NCBI RefSeq assembly: GCF_963169125.1
Contig: NC_084793.1
Coordinates: 38,776,578-38,840,577 of the forward strand
DNA length: 64,000 nucleotides
Reading direction: 5' to 3'
Origin: Humulus lupulus
Taxonomy: Eukaryota > Streptophyta > Magnoliopsida > Rosales > Cannabaceae
Shown: positions 35,601-46,191 of the stretch, piece by piece
Layout: the number at the start of each line of letters is the position of its first letter
Position numbering within the stretch: the first letter of the stretch is position 1
Translations under genes and position numbers: made by a program
The notes under the pieces: model-generated
The model's input: only the letters and a program-made list of their open reading frames with translations
Database searches by the model: none
Told to the model about the DNA's origin: nothing

Positions 35601-37128
35601 GGAGAATGGGAACATGGCCGGTATATATGGAACATCAAGTTAACAATGAATGCATAACATAAGGGATTTAAGCATTAGTAAGAAAGATAACCCTGAGATC
35701 AAGATTCAATGAGACTTAATGGGTGATTCATGTTAGAAACACTTGGTTGTACAAGGAGAAAATTAATTTGGAAGCGGGCCTCTTACTTGGGAAGGTCTAT
35801 GCCGATTGGATAGGACACCACGGATTACAATAAGGTCAGATGGAGTAACGATTGGGATTAGAATTGTACCTGTGATTGGTTATGGACAGATATATCTTGT
35901 GGACAATGGAATCCAGAGTGAGGATCTTGTGGACATGGTGAAGAACCCTGCCAGTATAATATGAGTTAAGATATGAAGATCAGATGAGTGATCCGATGGA
36001 ATTTGGTGTGGAGATGGAGATCCCAAATGAACATTGTACCACCTACTTAAGCCTATGATAGTCAAAAAGTTTCAATGGACGATAAGGGTTAAAATTCATA
36101 TATTGAAAGGTAAAATGGTATAGTGGTGGATTGTAAAAGTAGACCGTAGTAGACCACAAGTAAGATGAATGGACATGGAAGGTTGCAACAGAGCATAATG
36201 AGTTAACACATTTTTATTCGTGTTAATGGGTGATGTGGCATGATAATTGATAGTGTCTGCTTGAGACCCTTAGTTTTCCAAGTTTTGGAAAGAAATTAGA
36301 GAACGAAGGGAATAAGGTTGGAACCTAGAGTAATTGGTTGACTACAGATAGTATGGCAATCTGAAGACTTAATGGTTACTCTAAGGGATTATGCATTGAA
36401 TGTGCAAATGCTTGGGATATTAAGGAAAGTATAGTCCCTTGATGAAATAGTCATAGTGATAAATGCTGGATTATAACTAAGGTGACATAGCCTAAGATAT
36501 GGTAAGATAAAAAAGCAAGAGGTACTGGTTCTAAGTAAAGAAATGTAAGGCAGTGAGTATTTTGGTTCAATATTGGTTTGGGGGCGAAACCAATGAAGTT
36601 GTTAGAATTATTAGGGAAAAAGTATATGCCTATCTGAAAGGACATAAGAGTTCGCAAGTTGTAAACTTTAGAACACGAAGTCCCAGGATGGGAGACTTGT
36701 ATTTCTCCAATTATTGCAGACAAGAAAGAGTATAATATTCTGGGGAAGGAAGGGGAGTTTCGGCTCCCGATTTAATAAGAGTTCTGAGATCGTACCAAGG
36801 TTTAGGCCGAGGGCCTACAAGCTAGCCTTACCCTGGTATGGGTGATGGCTTATGAGTATTATTGGCATCAATGATGAGATAGAAAAATGATCACTGATGA
36901 GATGAGCAGACCCTGGGGTTTCAGCAAAGTTGTTGTGCAAGGAAGGGTTTATGAAATTATAGTCATAAGATGAGACCTTATGGAGCAAGATTGACACTCT
37001 AGCAAGAGTGTTATTGAAAGATAAAAGGTAAAGAATTAGACTCGGGAATTATGGTCAGAGGTATGGGATTTATTACCTGATGTGTTCGGATGAATTTTGA
37101 GGACGAAATTGTTATAAGGAGGGAATAG
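32695..37128 (+). pseudogene. Element H internal region: decayed gypsy gag-pol
   Basis: There is no long reading frame, but short stretches of gypsy protein survive. A gag-like TMIEYVNKFGELVN lies near 33774-33830. An RT word VDLRSGYYQLRIK lies near 34874, the place normally read as DLRSGYHQL in gypsy RT. The 3' end near 37092-37120 has GAATTTTGAGGACGAAAT and a purine-rich GGAGGGAATAG stretch that fits the polypurine tract. Everything between is frameshifted and stop-filled, and the order is gag then pol on the plus strand. I did not find a protease or integrase motif that I trust. Confidence 0.6.
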
Positions 37129-39753
37129 TTCTAACGACCCAAAATTACTAATAAGGCTTAAGAGCCTTGATTAGTGTGCCAGGAGGGCATAATTTGTATT
37201 TATGTGAATTAATGATTAAATGCATGTTTATGAGTATTAGATATGCATGTGGACCATGTTTAGCTAGTAAGGGCATATTTGTAATTTTGGCCCGTTGAGG
37301 GCATAAATATAATTATATGTCATAAATTGTTGAGACCACATTATTATGTGGATATATTTGCCGCATATGGCATATTTATGTGAATTAATGATTAAATGCA
37401 TGTTTATGAGTATTAGATATGCATGTGGACCATGTTTAGCTAGTAAGGGCATATTTGTAATTTTGGCCCGTTGAGGGCATAAATATAATTATATGTCATA
37501 AATTGTTGAGACCACATTATTATGTGGATATATTTGCCGCATATGGCTCGAGACGATCCTAGTGAGTGGTTTGGCGAAATAGTCACAGCGGGGATTTATA
37601 CCCAGCTCGGGGGAGCTTGGGGCTATTTTCAAGAACTTAGAAATTATATTGAGGGTTATTGGACATTGGGGAAAATAATTGGTCAATAATTGGATGATGG
37701 GATTTAAATGGTAAATATTAGGAACACTTGAGGAGTTAGTGGGAATTGGGAATAAATTACCATTCTACCCCTAGATTAAGTGAAAGGATTAATTAGTGTG
37801 GAGGGGCAAAATGGTCTTTTGGCTATTAAAGGATATATTCAGACTTTTTAGAACATAATAGAAAGTGGTAGAATAATTTAAAGGCAGGAAGAAAAAAAAA
37901 AGACTTTCAGCTCATTTCTCATTCTCCCTCACGGCTTGCTCTCTCCCTATCTTGATGACTGAATTTTCTTTGGGGCTGTTGAAGGATGTTTAAGGCTTGA
38001 GAGCTAAGGATGAAGGAAGGGCATAAGCTTAGGCTTGGAATTAGAGCTAGAAAACAGAGGGGAATTCAAGGGATTAAGCTGAATTGGAGCAAGGATTCAG
38101 CTGGGGGGTAAGGCTGCAATTTGAGGTAAGAACCTTGGTGATTAATCTTTGTGTTTTATTGAGTTAGTTTAGGTTGAATCCTATGTTCTTGAGCAGAATT
38201 AGTCTAGACTTTTGGATTGTTTGATTCTGGTAAAATTAAGACAGTGATGTTGCTATTATAGCTAAGGTTGTGATGATTAATAAATGGTAAGTTAGTCTTG
38301 TAATTGTGGTTGGTTTAGTGTTAAATTGGGGGGAATGGATAGAGAAAATTCTGGGCTTAAGTGGGTGTTCTTGGTAGGGAAGAAGGAGGAGGAAAACCCA
38401 TAATTTTCCAGGTCGAAGGGGGTGCGCCGCGACTTAGACAGGGGGGCGCTGTGGCTTGTGTGGCCTTTCATGCCTTGATGCTTTCTAACTTGGGGGCGCG
38501 CCACGACTTGCCTGGCCAAGTCACGACCTGCCTCCCCTTTGGCTTGGGAGTCTGCTCTCTGACTTGGGGCAAGTCGTGACTTACTGATCCAAGTCGCAAC
38601 CCGCCTAGGAGTTCTGGTCTTGGAAGTATTTCAAGTGTTGTTAGGGCTCAGGGGTTCGATCCTAGTTGCTCGGGACAATTTCTAATACTCGGTTTGGTAG
38701 TAATTGAGGTCTCGGATGCTAGTTTTGTTCCCTAGGTATTATTAATTCTAATTGGAAGTTGATAAATATCAATGACTCATGTGACTAGGTTTGTCGCCGA
38801 GGCTCGAGGCTAGGGATCGTGCTTGGAACCAGTTCACCTTCTCTGCTCAAAATCAAAGGTAAGAAAACTGCACCTGGTTATGTGGCTATGTTGGGACTAA
38901 GAGTTCCCTATACTTGTATGCAATATTGTATGATGGTATTATGCCATGTGAGCATGAGATAAATGGCCTAAGAGTGCCAGAATTAATATTTGCACAAAGG
39001 ACACGGCTCGGGCACTGGTAGCCGAGGTTAATTAAATAATCACTGAGCTTGGCCTAAGCGAGCCAGAGTCAGTGGGTTGAACACTGGGCTCGACCTAAGT
39101 GAGCCGAAGACAGTGGGTTAAATAGAGGGTGCGGCCTAAGGGTGTCGACCCTAGTTATTGTATGATATGTTTACTGTTACTAATCTGATGATTATGACAT
39201 GTTAAATACTTGGTTAAAAGATTGTTGATTTGTCTATTATTATCGCTGATTATGTGAATGTTGTCAACGGCTGAATATCTGGTTATGTTTTGTGAATTAT
39301 TTGGTTATTGATATTGATTGTGCTTTGATGTTATAGCTTTCTTGCTGGGCCTCGGCTCACGGGTGTTGCGTGGTGCAGGTAAAGGCAAGGGTAAGATGAA
39401 TCAACCATAGGTTAGAGAGCTCTGGGGGCGAGGTGTACATTGGCAGCTGCTCAACCACCACGGTCGAGGGATTGTGCAGGGACGGAAACCTAAAATGTGT
39501 ATTTTTCCATTAGAGTGGCTTTGTTTATTTATAACACTTGTAAATTTTGTAAATATGTCTTTTAAACCATGTTTTGGGATCCCATGTACTAAACAATTAT
39601 TTTAATGAAAATTTATATTTTTATGACCGAAATCTTTTAAACCTAACTTGTTTATGACTTTAGGTTCACATTTTTACTTAAATGACTTGATTAGCAAGTC
39701 TTGCATTATTTTAAACACATAGTGTAACGGTCTTGGTTATCCAGGGCGTTACA
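37129..39753 (+). mobile_element. Element H 3' LTR
   Basis: It starts near TTCTAACGACCC (mutated TGTAACG) after a polypurine stretch and ends CCAGGGCGTTACA at 39753, joining G 3' LTR sequence. It matches the H 5' LTR along its length, without the MITE. It carries a tandem duplication of 176 bp (37195-37548) and a GC palindrome cluster (38411-38610). The donor-like AAAG|GTAAGAAAA gives intron start 38859, and the acceptor-like GGTGCAG|GTAAAGG gives intron end 39378. Confidence 0.9.
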
Positions 39754-40708
39754 GTGTAGATCGAAGTTCTAAGCTGTTTAAGGTACTCTTAATCCTCAAG
39801 TTTAGTTCATTACAGTTCCCCTTGTTCTTTTCCTTTACCTCAAATCCTAACTTGTTATAATAACTTTTGGTTAGGTGTTTGTTTTCTTTGAAACTTAAGG
39901 TTTTCAGTAAGTTCTTATCTCGATGGTTTAGATCTTCTTTTCTTTAGGAAACCTATGGTTTTACTGTTTGTTTTAGGAGTTTCCAATCTCGCACTTGTCT
40001 TCATTACCCTAGTTTCGGTAAGGAAAATAAGTTAGATTTTATGTGTTATGATTATATTTATATGCTATGTGTATGTATGTATGTTGTTTTTATATTTGTA
40101 GTCGCTTGGGAAATGTGGTTGCTTAGATAGAAAATAAGCAAATCTCAAGATTTTTTATCATTATCGTAGACTATAGTTGTGTTTAAACCTACCTCTAAAT
40201 AGTAGCAAGAGGACTATAGATGGTTTCTATCACATACTATGGTAATGAGTTAATGGCCATAAATATTGTAGTCCATTTTTATGTTTTATGTTTTTACGTC
40301 TTATGTTTTATGTTATGCTTTAGTATTTTTTTTCCTTGCTGGGCATTAGGCTCATTCCTTTATATTTAGATGGCGCAGGTAAATGAACATAGAAGGCGGG
40401 ATGGATCCTAGGTGGCTTTGGCATGTGTATTGGGAGAGGACTAAAGGAATGGGCCGATGGAATCGATCAAGGATGACGTTGACATTTGAGTCTTTTATTT
40501 ATGTATTTATGATTTCCGCATTTAGTATTTGAACATTTAATTAAAGGTTTTTGTTTTTTTATGACTTTATGTAATAACAATGGGATCCCATATTTTGGAT
40601 TTTCTATAATAAAGTTTTATTATTTTATGTATATATATCCAAAAGATAGTATTTATTGTCTTAGTAGTTTTTAAAGGTCCAAGGTCTTTAAGTTAGTCGG
40701 GTCTTTAC
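39754..40708 (+). mobile_element. Element G 3' LTR, right-hand remnant
   Basis: From GTGTAGATCGAAGTTCTAAG it matches the G 5' LTR from 24863 to 26559, without the nested Tat solo LTR, and ends GTCTTTACA at 40708 beside the TSD. The left ~900 bp are gone: element H sits here and a deletion removed the rest. It holds the donor-like TTTCG|GTAAGG (intron start 40018) and the acceptor-like GGCGCAG|GTAAATG (intron end 40378). Confidence 0.9.
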
Positions 40709-40713
40709 ACGGA

Positions 40714-41848
40714 CACGGGAGCGAGCGAGAGGCAACCTGAGGACATTGGGTATCCCAACCGGCAGGAAGTCAAATGTCGAGGTCATAGACAACTGAAGCA
40801 AGGGGACTAGTGGAAGATTCACCTCGCAATCGTCAAGCTTCTCAACCAGAAAGAAATGTAAGTTTCATGAACGAAATTCTGGACCTTAGTAGGTCGGTGA
40901 GTGTATATAATACCAAACCTAGGAATACTAGGAACTATGACAATAATCCTGATCTTTGAGATCATCGAATCAAAACCGAGGGCAGGCTAACCCCTCGAAC
41001 CCTGATTTGTGGGCACATCTGAACAGCCGAAAAGAGCTTGTACACCCAGTATGTGGGAAATAGTATAACCTTGTACTAGGGCTGGGAGCTGGAGTTGTCA
41101 CAAATAATAACCAGCTACCCCAAGCGCAAGCTCAACCTCTGTTGGACTTAGTCCAGGAAAGAATTAATCAACTCGAAAGAGCATTCAGACTCCTTCAAGA
41201 TGAAAGGAATAAGGGCAAGGCCAACGAATCTGATGAGGAACTCGAGCCTTTTGCTCCACATATATCAAATACACCATTCCCTTATGGGTTCAAGATACCG
41301 CATGTAGCTCCTTTTGACGGGAACTTAGACCCGTCAAGCCATATGAGCACGTTTAACACAATTATGCGTGCCAACAATGTTGGCTACGAGCTCAGATGAA
41401 TGTATTTCCAACAACTTTGACGGGACCAGCAAAAATTGCTTCGACAAATTCCGAAGGAATTTGATCTCGTCTTGGGAACAATTAGCGAAAGAGTTCAGGA
41501 AACAATTCAAGGCCATGGTAGGCGTCAGACCTAAACCCTTGGCCTTGACAAACGCCAGACAGCAACTAAGAAAATTGTTAAAGAGTAACCTGGCGAGGTT
41601 TAACATTGAGGTGGCACGAGCCCATAATGTTGATGATAGTGGTCACCTTATGGCAGTACGAGCTGGAATATTTCCAAGAAGTCTCCTCTGGGATGATATG
41701 CAAAGGAAATCGATAAGAAAAATAATCAAGTTCAACAAGAGGGCTCAGAGATTCGTCAATGTAGAGGAGGCGAGGTCAGCATTAAAATTGACTCGTCAAC
41801 CTATTATAACTACAATGACGAATGTTAACTCAGCCTCGACCTCGGCTA
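40714..41848 (+). pseudogene. Element F gag, middle part (retrotransposon gag domain)
   Basis: It resumes after element G. After a degenerate start, 41142-41399 encodes LVQERINQLERAFRLLQDE and PFPYGFKIPHVAPFDGN, and 41440-41848 carries the gag core (SWEQLAKEFRKQFKAM, LRKLLKSNLARFNIEV, RAQRFVNVEEARSALK), typical of Tat/Athila Gag. There is a frameshift at about 41390. The frame is cut by a solo LTR at 41849 and continues at 43595. The last residues of the apparent ORF to 41904 are LTR sequence, not gag. Confidence 0.8.
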
Positions 41849-43594
41849 TGTTGGGAAACAGTATACGTAGCAGAATGAAAGAGTCCTTCCTTCAGTTTCT
41901 CTAACTCTTGTATCCTTTCTGTCGCAGAGTATTATCAAGAAACTGAACCGTTCTTCTAATTTCTTCACAGTCTTCCAATGTATCCTTAGAATCACCTTGA
42001 CTAGTGGGGGAAATTCTGAACACATGAGATAGATACAGAGAGAATAAGAGAAAATAACTAAGAGGCTTAGAAAAATACTTGTGTCTAGAGAGAATCTAAA
42101 ACCTATCAGAAAATCTGACTTGTGACTTGTCAAACTTGTCTATCATCTTCTCTCTAAGCACTCCTTTTATAGACTCACTTAGGCCATTTAATTTAATTTA
42201 AAAAAATCAATAAAATAATAGCCAATTTGAAGCTTTAGGTCGAAGTTATCATGGGTTTTAGGCCTGTAAAATTTCACATTTGATTATAAGTCCATTGGAC
42301 TTAAAATCAAGGCTTGTCTTATTTTTCTATTGATTTAATTAATTAAATAATTATTTAAATCCTTTATCAAATTAATTATTTATAATTTGAACCTTGATTT
42401 AAACTTATTTATTAATTTAAATACCAATTTATCTTAATTAATAAATATGCCTTAATTTATCTTTTCTTCTCAAAAATACATAACTCTGTGAAACTATCCA
42501 AAATTAACCTGGTCAACTTTGATAATTCTAATTGATAATTAAATCAATTAATTGAGACTATCTAAATGATTTTATCCAAGGTACAATGGGGACCATGGGC
42601 CTATGAAATCAAGCTCCAATAAGTTATCATAAATCTAACAAATAAATTTACTAACTTATTAATTCCTCGCGACTCCACTATAGACTCGGAATTGCACTCT
42701 TGAATTCATAGAACGCACTATAACAAATATAGATACACTATTAATTATCCATTGTTGCAACCATAATTTTCACTCAATCCTCTATAGACGGTCTACAATG
42801 AGATAGGACTAAACTATCATTTTACCCCTCATTGTATTTTATCCTTAAAACACTTAGTTCCTTGTAAATGATATTTCAGTAAACTAATTTAATTACTGAA
42901 ATGAGATCTCTATCATTTAACACCTTGAACCAAACTAAAGGAAACCATCGTTTCACTTCTTCATCAGAAGCTATAGATGTTCATATCTATGATTAACACT
43001 CCCACTAAATTATACTACTGAGTTCCCAAGATGTAAGTATGGGCTAGTACGTAGGGTAATCTGGTAACGAACAAGTCAAAGAACTCAAATAATACAATCA
43101 GTTAGAATACTAACCACTCAGAATTAAGAATGAATTGACCTATGGTCAACTATATGATATAACTACAATAGATAATAACGGTATGTTTACTTATCTTATC
43201 AATTGTCAATATCGATCTAGTCCGATGTAACAAATACATATGATCTTATCTACTTTGCTAATGTTCTGGAAAGAACATAACATTGTAATGTGTAAGTAGA
43301 TCATATCGTAGATTGGCAAGTCTGTGTAAATCTTGTGCACTGACTATTCTTAGGACTAACTGATTTTGAACATATAATCATATTTATATTCCACTGTGAT
43401 TACGTCACTATAAAACGATCAGCTATATGCTCGGGATTTGATAGAAGTTTATATTAAACAAATAATCATGAAAATAAAACATGTGAGCAAAGTGATTGAC
43501 CAAGTCAAAAAATGATTTCTATTCTTTTATTGATAATAAAATGAGATTATAAAGAATTTGGGTTTTAATTAGGGCATAAAATCCCAACAGGCTA
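41844..43594 (-). mobile_element. Copia-type solo LTR (41849-43589), TSD ggcta
   Basis: The 1,741-bp insertion is flanked by ggcta (41844-41848 and 43590-43594). Read on the minus strand it starts TGTTGGGATTTTATGCCC and ends CTGTTTCCCAACA, perfect 7-bp terminal repeats of TGTTGGG type seen in many plant Copia LTRs. A TATA-like CTATAAAAGGAG on the minus strand lies near 42165-42175. There are no protein domains. Orientation is taken from the TATA box and leader order. Confidence 0.93.
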
Positions 43595-44060
43595 CCCCCT
43601 CAACGTCTCGACCCTCAGGAGACAACCCTTCAAAGAGAAAGAAAAATGAAGGGAAGAACTCGAAGGCAGACGGGGGGAAAAGAAGAAAGGAGACAAGTAT
43701 TTCTCCATTTACATGATTTACACCGAGCTTACTGAAACTCGGGAGAACATTTTTGTCACAAATGAACATCAAGTCTCATTCAAGCGGCCTGACCCAATGC
43801 GAAATCAAAAATAAAAAAGAGACACCAACAAGTACTGCAGATTCCACAGGGACATCGAGCATACCACCAGTGAGGGCTGACAACTAAAGGATGAGATCGA
43901 AGGTCTGATCTTGAGAGGGTATTTTGGACAATATATAAGAAACCAAAATCTAACTTAAGCGTCGGCTGGACAGAGGGCAGCTCCAACGCAACCTGCATAG
44001 CAGAATACCACCTCATGAACAAGGAAGGATGATTGAACTCCCCCAATAGATGGGGAGGAT
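43595..44060 (+). pseudogene. Element F gag tail
   Basis: A lysine- and serine-rich stretch (SKRKKNEGKNSKADGGKRR) typical of the end of Tat Gag, followed by degenerate sequence with many stops (43700-44060). No zinc knuckle is identifiable. The apparent minus-strand ORFs here are shadows. Confidence 0.45.
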
Positions 44061-44171
44061 GTGGTAACCATTTCTAGAGGACCACACCTTGCTGGATTGG
44101 GTAGAAATGCCCAGAAAAGATATGTGAACGAGTTCAATATAGGAGACCGATATCCTTATGAACCAGAACCG

Positions 44172-44800
44172 CAAGCTCCAAAGCAACAAAGGGTTGAAAC
44201 TCAACCCATTACTTTTACAGAAGAGGACGCATCGCACGTTCAGATTCCCCACAACAACCCTCTGGTCATCACACTCTAGCTTGCCAACAAAAGGGTGCGC
44301 AGGGTTCTAATAGGTAACAGGAGCTCAGTTAACATCCTTTATAAAGCCACTCTAGAAAAGATGAGACTCACGCTTTAAGATTTGAAAGCTTGTGCAACGA
44401 CGTTGTATAGATTTTCAGGAGAAGGGATAGCCAGCACGGGATCCATCGAGATCCCACTAACCTTGGGAGACTATACAGTCTCAGTGACCAAGATGATGGA
44501 GTTCATAGTGGTGGACACCCTATCTGCCTACAACGTACTGCTCGGGAGACCAACCCTGATTGGGCTGGGGGCAGTGTCATCCGTTAGGCATTTGGCCATC
44601 AAGTTCCCAACGTCTAGTGGCATTGGAACGCTAAAGGGAGACCATCTTGTTGCACGGGAATGCTATAGCATTTCCATGAGAGGTAAAAACCAAACAAGTG
44701 CACAAGCACTTGTTGTTATCTGGGAAGTGAGTGGATCTGTCTTCGAAATTAAGGAAGAAATCAACCCTAGAGTAGAAGAAGATATGGTCGATCTCTGACC
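44172..44800 (+). pseudogene. Element F aspartic protease region (Tat type)
   Basis: ITFTEEDASHVQIPHNNPLVIT leads into RVLIGNRSSVNILYKATLEKM (44300-44360). The normal D-N/T-G active-site triplet is replaced by Gly-Asn-Arg. The Tat-typical region follows: FSGEGIASTGSIEIPLTLG, FIVVDTLSAYNVLLGRPTL and LAIKFPTSSGIGTLKGD. Stops near 44278 and 44379 interrupt it. The protease would process Gag-Pol in the intact element. Confidence 0.8.
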
Positions 44801-44879
44801 AATAGAGGAGCTTGGAGAAATAAAGCTCGATGAGAAAGATACCACGAAGGTGGTGAAAATAGGAAAGAACCTCTCCGAG

Positions 44880-45289
44880 GATGCGAAATAACAATTAATT
44901 CGCTTCCTGAGAGAAAATCAAGATGTGTTTGCATGGTCACACACGAATATGGTTGGGATCAGCCCAAGCATTTTAAGCCATGCACTCAACATAGATAAGA
45001 TCTTTCCTCTGAAGCAACAAAATAGAAGGCTCTTGGACGATGATAGGAAGAAAGCCCTGAAAGAAGAAGTCGAAAGGCTGAAGGCAAATCGGTTTATCCG
45101 AGATGCTTTCTACCCTGATTGGATAGCCAATCCTTTATTGGTTCTGAAGCCCAATGGCAAGTGGCGAACTTGCATTGATTATTCGAATCTCAACAAGGCA
45201 TGTCCCCAGGATTGCTTTCCCTTGCCTCAAATCGATCAGCTCGTAGATGCCACTGCAGGTCACAAAATCATGTCATTCATGGATGCTTA
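44880..45289 (+). pseudogene. Element F reverse transcriptase, N-terminal part (Tat type)
   Basis: The order FAWSHTNMVGISPSILSHAL, KALKEEVERLKANRFIRDAF, YPDWIANPLLVLKPNGKWR, CIDYSNLNKACPQDCFPLP and QIDQLVDATAGHKIMSFMDAY is characteristic of Tat/Athila RT. It stops exactly at DAY, just before the S-G-Y-N-Q-I word, where Copia LTR E2 is inserted (TSD left half gctta, 45285-45289). The catalytic Asp pair would lie further 3', off-window or lost. Confidence 0.88.
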
Positions 45290-45706
45290 TGTTGGGAATA
45301 GTGTCATTAAAGAAATTGTAGTTGACAAATGTTTTAAATGAAATAAATAATTGAATTGAATTATTATATATATAGACTATGTTCGATATTATATTGATAA
45401 TATTAAGTAAATGTCGGAAAATTCCAAAGTTTATCTATGTGGTCTTAATCTCATATTGGTATGAGAGGATCGAGATTAAGATAATAAACTTAAAACAATT
45501 CCCAGTAAAATAAAGTTATGAAATCTTTAGATTAATTACTGCTAGTACGGTCCACTAGTATTATAAATACATGTGACCTAGATCCGGGTTACTAGTGTAG
45601 TAGGACACTTTAGTGGAGGTACTTTGCATGCTAAGAGTATGTATAACTGGACTAGATGTGATTTTTTAATACTTGTTTAAACACCGTTTCATAGTATTAA
45701 TCAAAC
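45290..45706 (+). mobile_element. Copia-type LTR E2, left part
   Basis: It begins TGTTGGGAATAGTGTC at 45290 inside the F RT. Interrupted at 45707 by a gypsy solo LTR with TSD caaac, it resumes at 53583. The continuation matches fragment E1, so both belong to one family. No coding content. The apparent reading of RT into this region is an artefact. Confidence 0.8.
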
Positions 45707-46191
45707 TGTAACGCCCTACTACCTTAGAGCCGTTACTAAGTGAGTTTAAAACAGAAATTGTGCTTTTGACTGACTCTACGTGGTTTCTAAAACCAAAAGT
45801 GTGACTAAACCAGAGTTTAAGGCTGTACTCTTTGAAAATGTTTAGTTTCATTGAAAACATTAAGTATCAAACATCTGGGATCCCAAAAATAAGGTTTAAA
45901 AAATATTTACAACTCAAAAATAGATTTACACCAGGTTAACTATCAAAAGAATAAGTTAATACAGCCATATACAAAATGCCTCCAACCAAAGCAGTCGGGC
46001 AGGCCGAACATGTACGCGCCGCCCCCACGCTCTCCATGCTCATGGCCGGTTGACTGACTCCTTGCTTTTACCTGCAACATGGAGCACCCGTGAGCCGAAG
46101 CCCAGCAAGAAAACCCAAATAGTACATAACATATGCATAGGATATAGCTCACATAATCCACTGATAAATAGGAAAACCATCAGACTGTACA

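Larger units (their letters stand above)
23957..40713 (+). mobile_element. Element G: Ty3/gypsy retrotransposon with nested elements, TSD cggac
   Basis: The insertion in element F gag is bounded by cggac at 23957-23961 and 40709-40713. The terminal LTR bases are TGTAGCATC (23962) and GTCTTTACA (40708). The internal order is 5' LTR, PBS, ORF0, gag, protease, RT, after which the element is replaced by element H sequence. The first ~900 bp of the 3' LTR, RNase H and integrase are deleted. G is Tekay/Del-like by its RT words and PBS. Confidence 0.92.

Noticed and set aside
35880..37686. Minus-strand ORFs across element H and its 3' LTR
   Set aside because: Short, without known motifs, and opposite to the gag/pol remnants and LTR. 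Chance ORFs in AT-rich DNA.
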